This document shows, piece by piece, positions 1-10,559 of a stretch of 64,000 bases of DNA; positions within the stretch are counted from its first letter, which is position 1; every line of letters begins with the position of its first letter. The stretch is from Acanthosepion pharaonis. Its lineage: Eukaryota > Mollusca > Cephalopoda > Sepiida > Sepiidae. The stretch spans positions 1,186,001 through 1,250,000 of the forward strand of contig CAHIKZ030005207.1 in the NCBI GenBank assembly GCA_903632075.3, written 5' to 3'. The notes under the pieces were generated by a model. That model saw nothing but the letters and a program-made list of their open reading frames with translations. It made no database searches and was not told the DNA's origin. The translations under genes were made by a program, and so were the position numbers.

Positions 1-307
1 AATATGAATTTATGCAATGTGATATAAATTCATTGCTATTTGTGCTTAAACAGTTTTACATAGATTAAGGGCTTTCGAGGTAATGCTTTCTCCATCATTG
101 CGGCTAGCAGAGGATAGCAAAAAAAATTGTTTATAGTTTCTGGAATTGTCATCAGTAGTCAACTGAACTTGCTTTGTTTCAATAAATTTACTGGATTATT
201 GAGGGCTTAAATATCCAAGCAAGCAAAATGACAATACTATCTGATAAGTGGAGAAATAAGAGTGACAGTTATAAAAATTCCAAACTGTTTAAATGCGACA
301 AAGACAT

Positions 308-415
308 GATCAAAAATAAAATCTTTATATCCATTACAAAAATTACTGTTCCCAATCGCTCTGATTGGGAACAGTAATTTTTGTAATGGATATAAAGATT
401 TTATTATTTTTGATC
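308..415. repeat. Near-perfect foldback hairpin
   Basis: Two arms of about 50 bases (308-357 and 363-415) are reverse complements apart from a 3-base length difference near the outer end, separated by a 5-base loop (GCTCT). No transposon ends or flanking target duplication are evident. The tiny loop suggests a recent inverted duplication by template switching, although an assembly or library foldback artefact is possible. Confidence 0.95.
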
Positions 416-420
416 ATTCC

Positions 421-1394
421 CTTACCACAGAATACAGACATTTCGGAAATACATTAAACAAAGTCCAATAAAATGAACCTGTTGCAGGTTGGGTATAGAA
501 GGTTTGGCTTGCTTTTGTTTGGCAATGTGATGTTTTCGTTGTCGCAGTAACCTGGAGAAGTTCGGTTCTGTTAAACGTTGTTGATATTCATGCTGGTTTC
601 TGTCCGGGTTGGAGAGTTGTGGCCGCTGAATGAAGAGGTTAATGTTAATGAACAAACATTTATTTCGAGCCTCTGTACGTAGAGTAGCGAGAAAATTAAT
701 TCATCTTATGAAAAGCTCCATTCCATTTACCTGAGTGCCACCCATCCCCATACAGTAAAACTCTCGTCTGCTTTGCAGCACTTTCTACCAACCACTGGCC
801 GATTTATCTAAAAGGTGCTTGGGGTCGGTGTAACCTCCTGTTACAGGGAACACACGCAGTTAGTAACTCCTAATGTTGTTTCTTAATGTGTTGATTTTGA
901 TATTGTCCGCTTTTGGGTCGTTTTCTTTTATATGGTATGTCTCATGACACTTTTTGCGTGACTACTTTCTTGGTTACGTCACGAAATAAGTATTTAAAGA
1001 CTGAATTTGAGAAGGAAGGAAAAAGGTGGAAATGTACCTTTGTGCTACCATATTTTAATCTGTGACTTTATTATTATTTTATTAAAATTTTGTTTTTATT
1101 GTGTTCGCTACAAACCCATTTCAGCTTATAATGAAAATATCCATTTCTTTTTATTAGTCCTCGAGTTTTGAGATTTTCAAAAATGTATGCCTACCGTTCT
1201 GCTACTTAGACTTTACCAGAGATTCCTTGTTTGTTTGGAAAATATTTTATTAGCAATATGAAGCATCCGATTTTAATTTTGATATTTATTCTAAAGATGC
1301 ATTTACAACAGACGTTTGACATAAATGACTTCAAACTGCATCACGGGTTGATCCAATTCTTGTGAGTGAAATTAGATAGAAGGAATTGTTTTGA
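421..1394. other. Unassigned single-copy-looking DNA
   Basis: AT-rich sequence with no recognisable coding region, terminal repeat or tRNA-like box. Short open frames on the minus strand near 422-655 have no recognisable domain. Confidence 0.5.
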
Positions 1395-1560
1395 AGTCAT
1401 CGTTGGTTGTGCTAAGACAAAAGCCATCTTCAGCGACGGTTTGAGTATACTGTCATTGTTGGAACTGGTGATCTCGCCGTATTAGGCAATCTCTCCCAGA
1501 GATAGTAACTAAAATCCGCTCAGCGTACTTGGAGTATAAATCACAGGTTGTCTGACGAAA
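1395..1560 (+). mobile_element. Diverged SINE body fragment (family with 43.2 and 59.4 kb copies)
   Basis: It shares ordered blocks with 38320-38465, 59560-59760 and the complement of 43210-43450: a 'TGTGCTA..ACGA..GTCATCGTG' block, a 'CTGTCATTGTT..CTGGTGATCTC' block and a 'CTCAGCGTACTTGGAGTAT' block. The tRNA-like head is absent here, so this is an old 5'-truncated copy. Confidence 0.55.
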
Positions 1561-2449
1561 TACAAATATGACTAAGCAAGTATTTGCAACAGGTATTACC
1601 TAGCTAGTCAAGCAGACTGACATACTTGAAAAAGAGCTGTCAGCCATCCTATTCGATTCTGAATACTAATGTAATATAGTCCAAACCCACTTTCACTTTT
1701 CTCTCCCTTTTCTGTCTCTCTTCTTGCTCAGTCACTACTTCCGCTATCTTTGAGTAATATCGACCTTACGGGTCATCCGGAATTTTTCCCTCGTCAGATA
1801 GGTCCGGTTTGTCTTCTCGATAGGGTTGATTCGGGTTTCCTGAATTCTTAGGATATTGGGGATTGGTGGCGAAGTCTAATATAAATCTGTTTATGTACGT
1901 TGTGTGCCACAGACATGATTGTGTAATTCCTGTCCGTCTCTGTGGTAAATTTGTCTCTTGGTCTCTTTGCAACCAAGGACAACTTCGGGAATCAGGGCTA
2001 GAATAAGAACTCCTTCAATAAAATGCACAACACTGTTGATAGAAGATTTATTGAATATAAAGAAAAACTGATCAATAAAAACCAAGTTCTCTACTATCGG
2101 ATAGTGATTTGAGAAATCTCGTGTCAAAAGTTAACGTAATAACAAGCAAGTCGGCTCTCATTCAATTATTTTCTCATATGCGTTTTTGTTTTCACTCTGG
2201 TTACAGGAAGTGCGGATGTATTCTTTACCGACAGCAATCCCTAGCAACTCCAAATGGACTTCCTCTCGTGTCTATTTCCGTGTGTGTATCTTTGGGCGAG
2301 TGAGCTTTCGTTCATATTTATGGCCCACCAAATTTGACGTTGATATATCTAATTTCTCCACTCTTGTTTTTAGGCAGACAGCATTAACTGAAATAATTTC
2401 TAAGCTTGAGAATTATATAAAATCCAGATCCTTCTCTGTATAGAATTTG
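1561..2449. other. Unassigned; possible old retroelement remnant
   Basis: No recognisable protein. The complement of 1740-2110 is open for about 70 codons in two frames and holds AATAAA-like signals near 2020-2050, which would fit a decayed LTR or LINE end, but nothing diagnostic is visible. Confidence 0.3.
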
Positions 2450-3227
2450 TGGTCACACTTTTCTGTAAGAACACTGTGACGTCGTCCCCCGGTCGCAGCG
2501 CCAACTGTGACGTTCTATCCTGATCTACCACGGCGCCAGTTGTGACGTGGTCGTTCCAGGGTCCTATCCCGTTCACGACACCAGATGTGATGTCCCTAAA
2601 CAGCACCAATTGTGACGTCTTCGCCGCGGCGCCAGCTGTTCGCTCCTCGCTGCTCCGTCCGGGTGTCGCTGCTCCAAACGTGACGTTCTAACCCTTTGGT
2701 GATTCGGGTAGGAATCTGGTTAGATTTGATATCAGCCTCGCCGTTCCCAACCCGCTTCCAACGCCTGGTTACCAAGGTAACTGCACTGATCTCCAGTCTG
2801 CCTACCCACGTTGTGAATTGATCTTAGAAAGACGAGATCAAACGGGGGTTGGGGCCGTAATGCAAATTGAGTTCAACGGGGGTGATAACACACAAATATG
2901 CATAAAAGAAAAGAAAATGAAAACTCAAAAAGTTCAAAGTGTCAAAGAAAAAGGTAAACTTTTTATGTCTAGTTGTTCGGTACATAGGGACTGCATCTAT
3001 CTCCCGACCCGTTCCGTGGATTGTGGCACGTCGCTTTCGCTAGGCAAGTTTTAACGCTTCAAGTTGTCTGCTCTCTAAGAAATTGGTGTTTCGGTGTGTC
3101 TTTGGACGAAAGCCGAAAAACTTATTTCTGTGGTCTGGTTCTAAGTCGCTCTTCAAACTAATTGTTCTTGGTTGAAGAAGAGTCCAAAATTTTGCGTGAA
3201 TCTTGGTCAGCTATCTTGATCTATCAT

Positions 3228-3389
3228 CTCTGCCGTCGGTGCGCGAACTACTGGGCACTCATCTCTGCCGTCAGGGCGCGAACTTCTCTAACTCTGCCTG
3301 CCAGAGTCCGACGAACTACTGGGCACTCAGCCCTGCCGTCGGGTCGCGAACTACTGGACTAACTCTGCCTGCCAGAGTCCGACGAACTG
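3228..3389. repeat. Short imperfect internal repeats
   Basis: Repeated phrases 'GCGCGAACTACTGGGCACTC', 'CTAACTCTGCCTGCCAGAG' and 'TCCGACGAACT' recur two to three times. The matching position in the second element copy (about 7570-7650) has a different, shorter run, so this is a copy-specific local expansion. Confidence 0.75.
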
Positions 3390-4462
3390 ATTTCTGTCTG
3401 GTGGGGCTTCGTTTTTATTGACGCCGTCAAAACCGGGGTGGGTCTGCTTGGCGTCGGAGGTTCCTCGATAATTCTAAATACATATCCACCCTTCTTATTT
3501 CTGGTTAGGGATTTTCCACTCTTTTCCATTTTTGGTAACTCTTTTCTCACTCCCACTTTCTCACCATGCTTCTGAGGGGCGTGAACTGCCCTCCCCACTT
3601 CTTCGTAGCGGCTTCTCATACTTATACTCTGGATAGGACGTCGACTGAGGTCCTGGTCGGGTATCTTCCCTCCTCCTTCGTGCGTCATGTGATCACCACT
3701 TGGCCAATGACGTCTTAGTCTGGCGTGGACAACCCGTGGCTTTGTTTTGGAAAAGAAATATACCTTGCTTAACTAAAAAAAAATTAATGATCTCTCCTCT
3801 CCTCTTTCTTTCAAATCGCCGTTATCATGGGCGGTTAATGTGACAACTCTCTGTTCAACACGTGGCGTTTGTCAAGCTGTTTATCGGTAATGCACTGGAC
3901 AGCTGGATTATCTGACATGGTCTAAGAAAGGAATTTTTTCCAAGTTTTTCGCCAATTTGGCGTCTTCAAAGCAGAAATAAAAATATGTCAGTTTCCTTCG
4001 GTTCATGTGTTTGATAACAAAATTTTATTATCGCAGGGCAAAAGTCTATTCTGTCAAAAAAAAAAACTTAGCCAGTGAAAATACTTGTGTGGGATTTTAA
4101 TTTTCCATACCCAGCCAAGGCCCCAAGCCACACCTGTGTTTCGTCTAACGTTCCAAAGTGGACTTCTTCTTTGGTGACATCTCTTGATAACACAATTCCA
4201 TTTTTCGCGGATAAGCGGAAATCGGTCAACGCTTGTTCGCAGGTGGCCTAGATATTTTCTCGTACCAATAGTTTAGATAACCCCTCCTCGCCCACTCAAT
4301 CTCATTGTCATTGAAATGAAACTCTTTTCGACATTTGATACCTATCAAAAATAACCCTTTTCCTTCTTATTCCCGTCTCTTAAGCCGTGTGTGTGTGTGT
4401 TCGCCTATGAGCCGTCTCGTATTACTTTTTCCTTTTCCTTTTCTTCGTTTTCTCTTTCTTTC

Positions 4463-4633
4463 TTCCAAATCGCCTGAATGCATGGCGGTTCAATCCTCTT
4501 GCAAAAAAAAAGAAAGAATTATTCTTAAAACCTAAAATACATTCCGGCCTTAAATAATCCTCAAATGGTTGATAAACCGTAAAAAAGCAAATCATATATC
4601 TATAAATATCTTTCAAATCGCCTGGATGCATGG
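4463..4633 (+). mobile_element. SINE 3'-tail insertion with ~23-bp target duplication
   Basis: The host element sequence 'AAATCGCCTGAATGCATGG' occurs at 4463-4485 and again, with two differences over 23 bases, at 4611-4633. Between them lies a block 'TTCCGGCCTTAAATAATCC' followed by 'TCAAATGGTTGATAAACCG', also seen near 57105-57140 and in related form near 36790 and 37300. A duplication of this length fits LINE-mediated (target-primed) insertion of a SINE, here 5'-truncated. Confidence 0.7.
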
Positions 4634-4734
4634 TGCCACAACACATACGTTTTAGATAGATAGCATAAATGCAAACAAACCCCTAAATTTAATTTAAGAC
4701 CAGAATAATTCAGACAACACATTATTCACAACTT

Positions 4735-4815
4735 CCTATCAGTTGGGAGTGAACAGGGTGGGGAACCTTAGTTTTACACTAATTTACTGCATCTTCGCTA
4801 GTTAATTCTGGGTTC
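4735..4815 (+). mobile_element. Possible tRNA-like SINE head
   Basis: A candidate pol III B box 'GGGTTCGATTCTC' lies near 4811-4823, with an A-box-like stretch about 50 bases upstream. No cloverleaf is obvious and no second copy was found in the window, so this is tentative. Confidence 0.3.
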
Positions 4816-4823
4816 GATTCTCT

Positions 4824-5905
4824 TTGGAACTATTCTTAAATTCAGTTTGTTTTAAAACAATTTTTAACCAGTTTGTTTTTCATTTTTTTTCCTCAATATT
4901 TCAACCTACTCTCCTGAGGATGTTAATAAGTATTACTCTATTAGTAGCAACTCCAAATCACCAGCTTGGAATTTCTTACGATTAAATATTTAGAGTGTCA
5001 GTGCCCAGTTAGAGTAAAATTGGTGACCTCTTTTCAAAAGGAGTTCATAAAACTTGTAAAACCTAGCACTGGAGTTATATTCTGAAATTAGTGCAGATTT
5101 ATAGTCTGGAAGATTATCGAGGCAGTATTTGAATGATGTTAAACATTTAAAACTAACCAATGAAAAGATTAATCACAAAATACGTCTAAAAGTCATGAAA
5201 TTGTCTAGCTCTTTGGGTATTGTTATTCTTAAAAGGAGTGGCAAATCGATTGTCTTTTGAAATGACTCCATAATAGTTTGTAAGTTGAATGTATTTTTGA
5301 AGTAGAGAAAAAGAGCGCCGACTCTTAAAATATTAATTCAGAAGTACGCAAAATATGGCAAGCATTTTAGATTTCGATTAAACTTGCGCATTGGCAAATC
5401 ATAATCAGATTGGCTCGACTTAGACAGTGATGATACGATCAAAAATGTATTCCGGCGGTAGAAAGGCGATATCAAAATGGCAGTTGCATTAATGCCGGAC
5501 CACAAGTGTTGAAGGATGGAGAATTTTATTTGAAGAGAGAAACAGATTTTTCATTCGACTGACGACTTAGTTCAACCGCCTGGCCAAAAGGATAAAAAGA
5601 GACTGATCATCATTTGAATGGTCAGATTTGAAAGCTTCTCATTTTCCTGCAGCTGTCATTATTCAAGACAGTTTGCTTTTATTCGGGGATTCAGGAAGAG
5701 ATTATCCAACACAATGATTCACCGCTTCTGATACTACAGAATACAGACCGTAATAAAACCCAACTAAAATCCATAAATCCTTTTAATACTTGATATGTAT
5801 TTGTGATATATATAGTGCTTTCAGTACTGCCAGAGCACAGTAGAAAAATAATTAACAATCTACAAAATAATTAACGATTATGTCAGGATGAAAATTTGTT
5901 AAAGA
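4824..5905. other. Unassigned AT-rich DNA
   Basis: No recognisable coding sequence, tRNA-like box or terminal repeat seen on either strand. Confidence 0.5.
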
Positions 5906-5928
5906 ATATATATATATATATATATATA
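5906..5928. repeat. (TA)n microsatellite
   Basis: About 11 uninterrupted TA units. Confidence 0.95.
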
Positions 5929-6084
5929 ACGCTCTCTTTATTCGATCGAGAACTATGGGGGGGGAGGCGAATTCGAAAACAGCAGCCGCTGCTATTAACG
6001 CACCGCTTTTCAATAAGGAATTGAGCCCTCTGTCTGCTGACGTTTGTATACATTCGTATATAATACATTAGAATTTCTCTACCG

Positions 6085-6200
6085 TGCGCCGATAGCTTAG
6101 GAGTAGGATCTCTGATGCCAAATCGGTCGGGTTTCGATCCAGCTTTGAAGCAATAGGATGTCTAGCTACACTGATGAGCTGTGATACAGCGCAAGAGGCT
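6085..6200 (+). mobile_element. tRNA-derived SINE ending in (TA)n(GA)n
   Basis: 'GCGCCGATAGCTTAGGAG' resembles a tRNA acceptor/D-arm with A box, and 'GGTCGGGTTTCGATCC' about 45 bases later resembles the T-arm B box. It runs into the microsatellite at 6208-6248, a common arrangement for SINE tails. It differs from the other SINE families in the window. Confidence 0.55.
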
Positions 6201-6207
6201 TGTGTGT

Positions 6208-6208
6208 A

Positions 6209-6248
<40 letters not shown>
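6208..6248. repeat. (TA)n(GA)n compound microsatellite
   Basis: About 11 TA units pass directly into 9 AG units. Confidence 0.95.
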
Positions 6249-6289
6249 TGTAATCATTGAATATTACTGGCAAGGTACAGCCTTTTAAT

Positions 6290-6704
6290 CTTTTTATATT
6301 TTTCTTGGATTTGTTCAAGTTGGTTGTTTCTGATGAGCAGCATATCCACTTCTACGGGTCATTTAATGCCGAAATCTAAATATTTTGTCCGCATTTTTAA
6401 TTTTGAGATACTAATGGCTTTAGAGCTACAAGTATTACTAATCAACCGAGGGCTGAGTGAAGAGGTTGATTTATAACTTTTCCAACGCTATTTGCGCTGA
6501 ATGAATATAACGAACCACACGGTAATTGGAACCCTGCTCTCCGGTTAACAATTCCAAGCCGTTATCCATTACACCACCCGCACATTCAGTCTTACAGCAT
6601 CTGGTATTCCCAAGCGGTCACCCATCTAGTTATTGACCACGCTCGACCTTCCTTAACCTCGGTGATCGTACGGGAACTGGTGTTTCAACGTGATGTGGCC
6701 ATAA
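6290..6704 (-). mobile_element. Composite SINE: 5S rRNA-like head + tRNA-like module + tail
   Basis: Read on the minus strand the element starts with a 5S rRNA-like segment (6703-6592), followed at once by a tRNA-like segment (about 6590-6498) with 'GTGTAATGGATAACGG' and a B-box-like 'AGGGTTCCAATTAC' (expected GGTTCGAATCC), then a body and a tail block 'TATTTAGATTTCGGCATTAA' near 6385-6365. The same order (5S, tRNA, tail block) recurs on the plus strand at 36474-36850, so the joining is a property of the family and not chance insertion. SINEs with 5S heads and SINEs with tRNA heads are both known; whether this tandem-head family has been described should be checked. Confidence 0.8.
6592..6703 (-). 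pseudogene. 5S rRNA-derived SINE head
   Basis: The minus strand reads through nearly the whole 5S rRNA order: 'GGCCACATCACGTTGAAA', 'GATCACCGAGGTTAAG', 'GGTCGAGCGTGGTCA', 'AGATGGGTGACCGCTTGGG', 'AATACCAGATGCTGTAA'. The internal pol III control regions are recognisable but carry substitutions. It is fused to the tRNA-like segment without a terminator, so it is a SINE head and not a functional 5S gene. Confidence 0.85.
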
Positions 6705-6708
6705 TCCA

Positions 6709-8950
6709 TTCTTTTTGAGACATTGTAAGAACTATGCTAATGATCTGTGGATCCGAGCGCTTTCGGCTGTCTGTTAGCCATTGTCGAGGATGTTCTTTTT
6801 TGTCAGAATATGTAGATTGTTTTTATAGCAATTGTGACGTCCTTGTCGCAGCGCCAGCACTGACGTCCTTGGTTGCGGCGTCAGCTGCGACGTCCCTAAA
6901 CACAGCCTTCGCTCGCTCCTCGCTGCTCCGTTCGGGTGTCGCCGCTCCAAACCTGACGTCCGCCTGTCGCGTCAGTCGTGTTGTCTCGTCCTGTGACGAC
7001 CAACTGGCTTGGTATCGGTCGCGGCACCCAAATGTGACGTTCTAACCTTTTGGTGATTCGGATGGGAATCTGGTTAGATTCGATATCAGCCTCGTCGTTC
7101 CCAACTCGCTTCCAACGCCTGGTTACCAAAGTAACTGCATTGATCTCCAGTCTGCCTACCCACGTTGTGAATTGATCTTAGGCAGACGAGATCAATCAGT
7201 AGTTGGGGCCGTAATGCAAATCGGGTTCAAACGGGGGTGACACCGCACAAATATGCATAAAAGAAAATAAAATGATAACTCAAAAATTCGAGGTATCAAA
7301 AAAAAAAAAGGATAAACTTTGTCTAGTTGTTGGATACATAGGACTGCGTCTATTTCCCGACCCGTTCTATGGATTGTGACACGTTGTTTTCCGTTAGGCG
7401 AGTTTTAACGCTTCAAGTTGTTTGCTCTTTAAGAAATTGGCTTTTCGGTGTGTCTTCGGGCGAAAGTCGAAAAAAAACTTATTTTGGTGGTCTGGATCTA
7501 AGTCGCTCTTCAAATTAATTGTTCTTGGATTGAAGGGGAGTCCGGAATTTGCGTGAATCTTTCCAGTCAGCTATCTGCGAGGCGGAACCAACTTCCACTG
7601 CGAACTTCGAACTCTCTGCTGGAACTGAAACTCTAACTCGAACTGATTTCTGCTCGCTGCGACTTCGCTTATATGGACGCCGACCAAAACCGGGGTGGGT
7701 TTGTCGGCGCCGGGGGGTCCTCGATAATTCTAAATACATATCCACCTCTTTTATTTCTGGTTAGGAATTTTCCACTTTTTTTTCCATTTTGGGAGCCTTC
7801 TCTTACTCCACCTTCTCACCATACTTCAGAGGGGCGTGAACTGCCCTCCCCACTTCTTCGTAGCAACCTCTCATACCCATCCTCTAAATGGGCGGTGTCA
7901 GCCTCCTCCGTGCGTCACGTGATCACCACTCGACCAATGATATCTAGTTGGACGTGTACGATCCCGCGGCTTTGTTTCAGGGGAAAAAAATTATCTTTTT
8001 TTTTTTTCCTTTTCTTTCTTTTAATCGCAGTTATCATTTTCTCTAGCCGCAAACAGAACAATACGATCGATGGTGGTCATAACTCTTGTTCTCACCTGGG
8101 CTTCGTCAGTCATCTTATCGCTAATTATCAGAATGGGTGGTCTTTTTAACACGGCCAGACCGTCGCCTCGAAAAGAAACATTTCTAGGTTCCCATTCATT
8201 TTTTCGGTACATATTTCTGATAACAGAGTTTTATTATCGCAGGCTAAAGATGTTCTGTCGAAAGAAATCGGTCAGTGGCCACCTCGTGTGCGGCTTTTGA
8301 CACAATTAATTTTTCATATCTATCCAAAGCCCTGTAGTCCACCTGTTTCTCGTCATTTATCAAAATAACATTTTCATTTGGATTTTTCTTTGGCTAGTCG
8401 GTCTGTGGTTTGCTAATCAGATGCCTTCCCGCATTAGCGGTTTGTTTATGTATCCCGATAACACAGCCCGTCGCTAGAACACACCCGATTCCTTTATCCA
8501 CTCAGAATTTCCCTGCCATTGTAATGACACGCTTCGCCATTTGTTACTTATCAAAATATCCTTTATCCATTGTCTCGTGGCCGTGGGTGTTCTGCTTATC
8601 ATCCACGCTTTGGGTCTTCGCCTCGCTTTTCCTTTTTTTTTTCATTCTTTTCTTTTTCTGCCTTGGTAAATGGTGCCACAAATCAGAATGTTTTAATTTC
8701 CGAACAGTTCTAAATGCAGAAAACGCTTAAAATAAAGTAAGTTACCAAAAAAAAAAAAAACCAGCTATGAACACAGCCACAACATTCTGTCTGTGTTCGG
8801 GAACTAAGATTCCATTTCCTATTAAAAAAAAAAAAATCTACATATTCCGACAAAAGAAAAAAATCCTCGGTAATGCCGAATAGAATAGTTGAAAGCGCTC
8901 GGATCCACAGTTCATTTGGTCAGTTCTTGCACACACATTAAAAAAGAAAT
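6709..8950 (+). mobile_element. Copy 2 of the ~2.2 kb element, with long terminal inverted repeats
   Basis: The ends are inverted repeats of about 110 bases: 'CTGTGGATCCGAGCGCTTTC' near 6744-6763 has its exact complement near 8891-8910, and flanking and inner blocks also match ('AGAACT' outside; the complement of 'AATCTACATATTC' and 'ATCCTCG' inside). Between them lies the sequence shared with 2450-4660, including TGACGT motif clusters at 6836-6970. Several frames are open for 70-160 codons but none is conserved between the two copies, so it seems non-coding. Long inverted ends with a non-coding middle suggest a non-autonomous or foldback-type DNA transposon; the superfamily is unknown. Confidence 0.75.
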
Positions 8951-8981
8951 CCTTTCTATGATTTTCTAAGTGTAACTTAGG

Positions 8982-9130
8982 TGTGGCACAAGGCAGAAAG
9001 TGTGGAGCACCCAGTGCGGATCGAACTCGCTATTCAGTCGTGATTGTTCTAGCAAGATAAGTTCAAAGTTCAAACTCACTACACAGTTGTAATTGGTCTA
9101 ACGGGACAAGCTTGCTAACGATTATATCAC
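8982..9130 (-). mobile_element. tRNA-like SINE, minus orientation
   Basis: On the minus strand a B-box-like 'GCGAGTTCGATCCGC' lies near 9030-9015, preceded by a tRNA-like stretch and followed by 'CTTTCTGCCTTGTGCCAC'. The same order occurs at 51965-52090 and, more decayed, at 16640-16745. Confidence 0.6.
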
Positions 9131-9253
9131 GTCGAAGTTCTCAAGAAATCACTTGAATTAATGCACTGAAAATATGAATAGCTAAAACGGTGTGCTTTAA
9201 TCTTTTTAAATGAAGCCTGAATAAAAGAGGGATTGCTGCCCAAACACACACAC

Positions 9254-9260
9254 ATATATA

Positions 9261-9298
<38 letters not shown>
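9254..9298. repeat. (TA)n microsatellite with a CA start
   Basis: A CACACA stretch passes into about 20 TA units. Confidence 0.95.
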
Positions 9299-9299
<1 letters not shown>

Positions 9300-9580
9300 C
9301 GATGTCTCTTCAGAGCGAATGTGATCATGACTCTCTTGATAATCATTCTTATCTGTGAATTGCCACCTCTTCGTGGAAAAGAATGTTGTAGTTCTTTTTT
9401 GCCTTCTCCACGATTTGAAATTGTTTTCCATTTCTTATGCTTCTTTTCTGCCATCCAAAGCTATAGAATCCACGCCGTGTAATTTAATCTTGAATGATAA
9501 CGAGGTTTAAAATAACTTCTGACAAAGTTTGAATAAATTTTAAACATTGTTTAACAGCATTTTCTTTGTCCTGCGCACTC

Positions 9581-10415
9581 GCAGAATTATCAGATGTAAG
9601 AAATAAGGCAGAATTATCAGATGTAAGAAATAAGGCAGAATTATCAGATGTAAGAAATAAGGCAGAATTATCAGATGTAAGAAATAAGGCAGAATTATCA
9701 GATGTAAGAAATAAGGCAGAATTATCAGATGTAAGAAATAAAGGCAGAATTATCAGATGTAAGAAATAAGGCAGAATTATCAGATGTAAGAAATAAGGCA
9801 GAATTATCAGATGTAAGAAATAAGGCAGAATTATCAGATGTAAGAAATAAGGCAGAATTATCAGATGTAAGAAATAAGGCAGAATTATCAGATGTAAGAA
9901 ATAAGGCAGAATTATCAGATGTAAGAAATAAGGCAGAATTATCAGATGTAAGAAATAAGGCAGAATTATCAGATGTAAGAAATAAGGCAGAATTATCAGA
10001 TGTAAGAAATAAGGCAGAATTATCAGATGTAAGAAATAAGGCAGAATTATCAGATGTAAGAAATAAGGCAGAATTATCAGATGTAAGAAATAAGGCAGAA
10101 TTATCAGATGTAAGAAATAAGGCAGAATTATCAGATGTAAGAAATAAGGCAGAATTATCAGATGTAAGAAATAAGGCAGAATTATCAGATGTAAGAAATA
10201 AGGCAGAATTATCAGATGTAAGAAATAAGGCAGAATTATCAGATGTAAGAAATAAGGCAGAATTATCAGATGTAAGAAATAAGGCAGAATTATCAGATGT
10301 AAGAAATAAGGCAGAATTATCAGATGTAAGAAATAAGGCAGAATTATCAGATGTAAGAAATAAGGCAGAATTATCAGATGTAAGAAATAAGGCAGAATTA
10401 TCAGATGTAAGAAAT
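9581..10415. repeat. 27-bp minisatellite, about 31 copies
   Basis: The unit is GGCAGAATTATCAG followed by ATGTAAGAAATAA. Copies are virtually identical over 835 bases, with one extra A near 9740. Because 27 is a multiple of three, frames stay open across the array: AELSDVRNK repeats on the plus strand and PYFLHLIIL on the minus strand. The resulting 338-codon minus-strand frame (9484-10500) has no recognisable domain and is best read as a by-product of the array. Confidence 0.98.
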
Positions 10416-10559
10416 AGTCTTTCAACAAGTTCTTGATATGAAAGATAGTTATTTTTGTCGCCAAAATATAGATTTTGTAATTTAAATTACTATTTCCCAT
10501 TTCTTTTTACATGCTAATTTTAATCCAAATCAAGAGACAACTCGTTGTAGAGGATTACC

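Larger units (their letters stand above)
2450..4660 (+). mobile_element. Copy 1 of a ~2.2 kb GC-richer repeat element
   Basis: This segment aligns in the same orientation, block by block, with 6830-8700: a cluster of TGACGT motifs, 'GCTCCTCGCTGCTCCGT', 'CCAACGCCTGGTTACCAA', 'CCGACCCGTTC', 'CTCGATAATTCTAAATACAT', 'GAGGGGCGTGAACTGCCCTC', 'CGTGATCACCACT'-like and 'TTTTATTATCGCAGG' all recur in order. No long conserved reading frame spans it, so it looks non-autonomous or non-coding. Terminal inverted repeats seen at the second copy are not evident here, so this copy is truncated or more decayed. A SINE tail is inserted near its 3' end (4486-4610). I cannot assign it to a named superfamily. Confidence 0.75.

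Noticed and set aside
6592..6703. Functional 5S rRNA gene
   Set aside because: Substitutions in control regions, no terminator T-run at the end, and direct fusion to a tRNA-like module show it is a SINE head.
9484..10500. 338-codon minus-strand open frame
   Set aside because: Nearly all of it is the 27-bp array; short non-repeat flanks show no recognisable protein.
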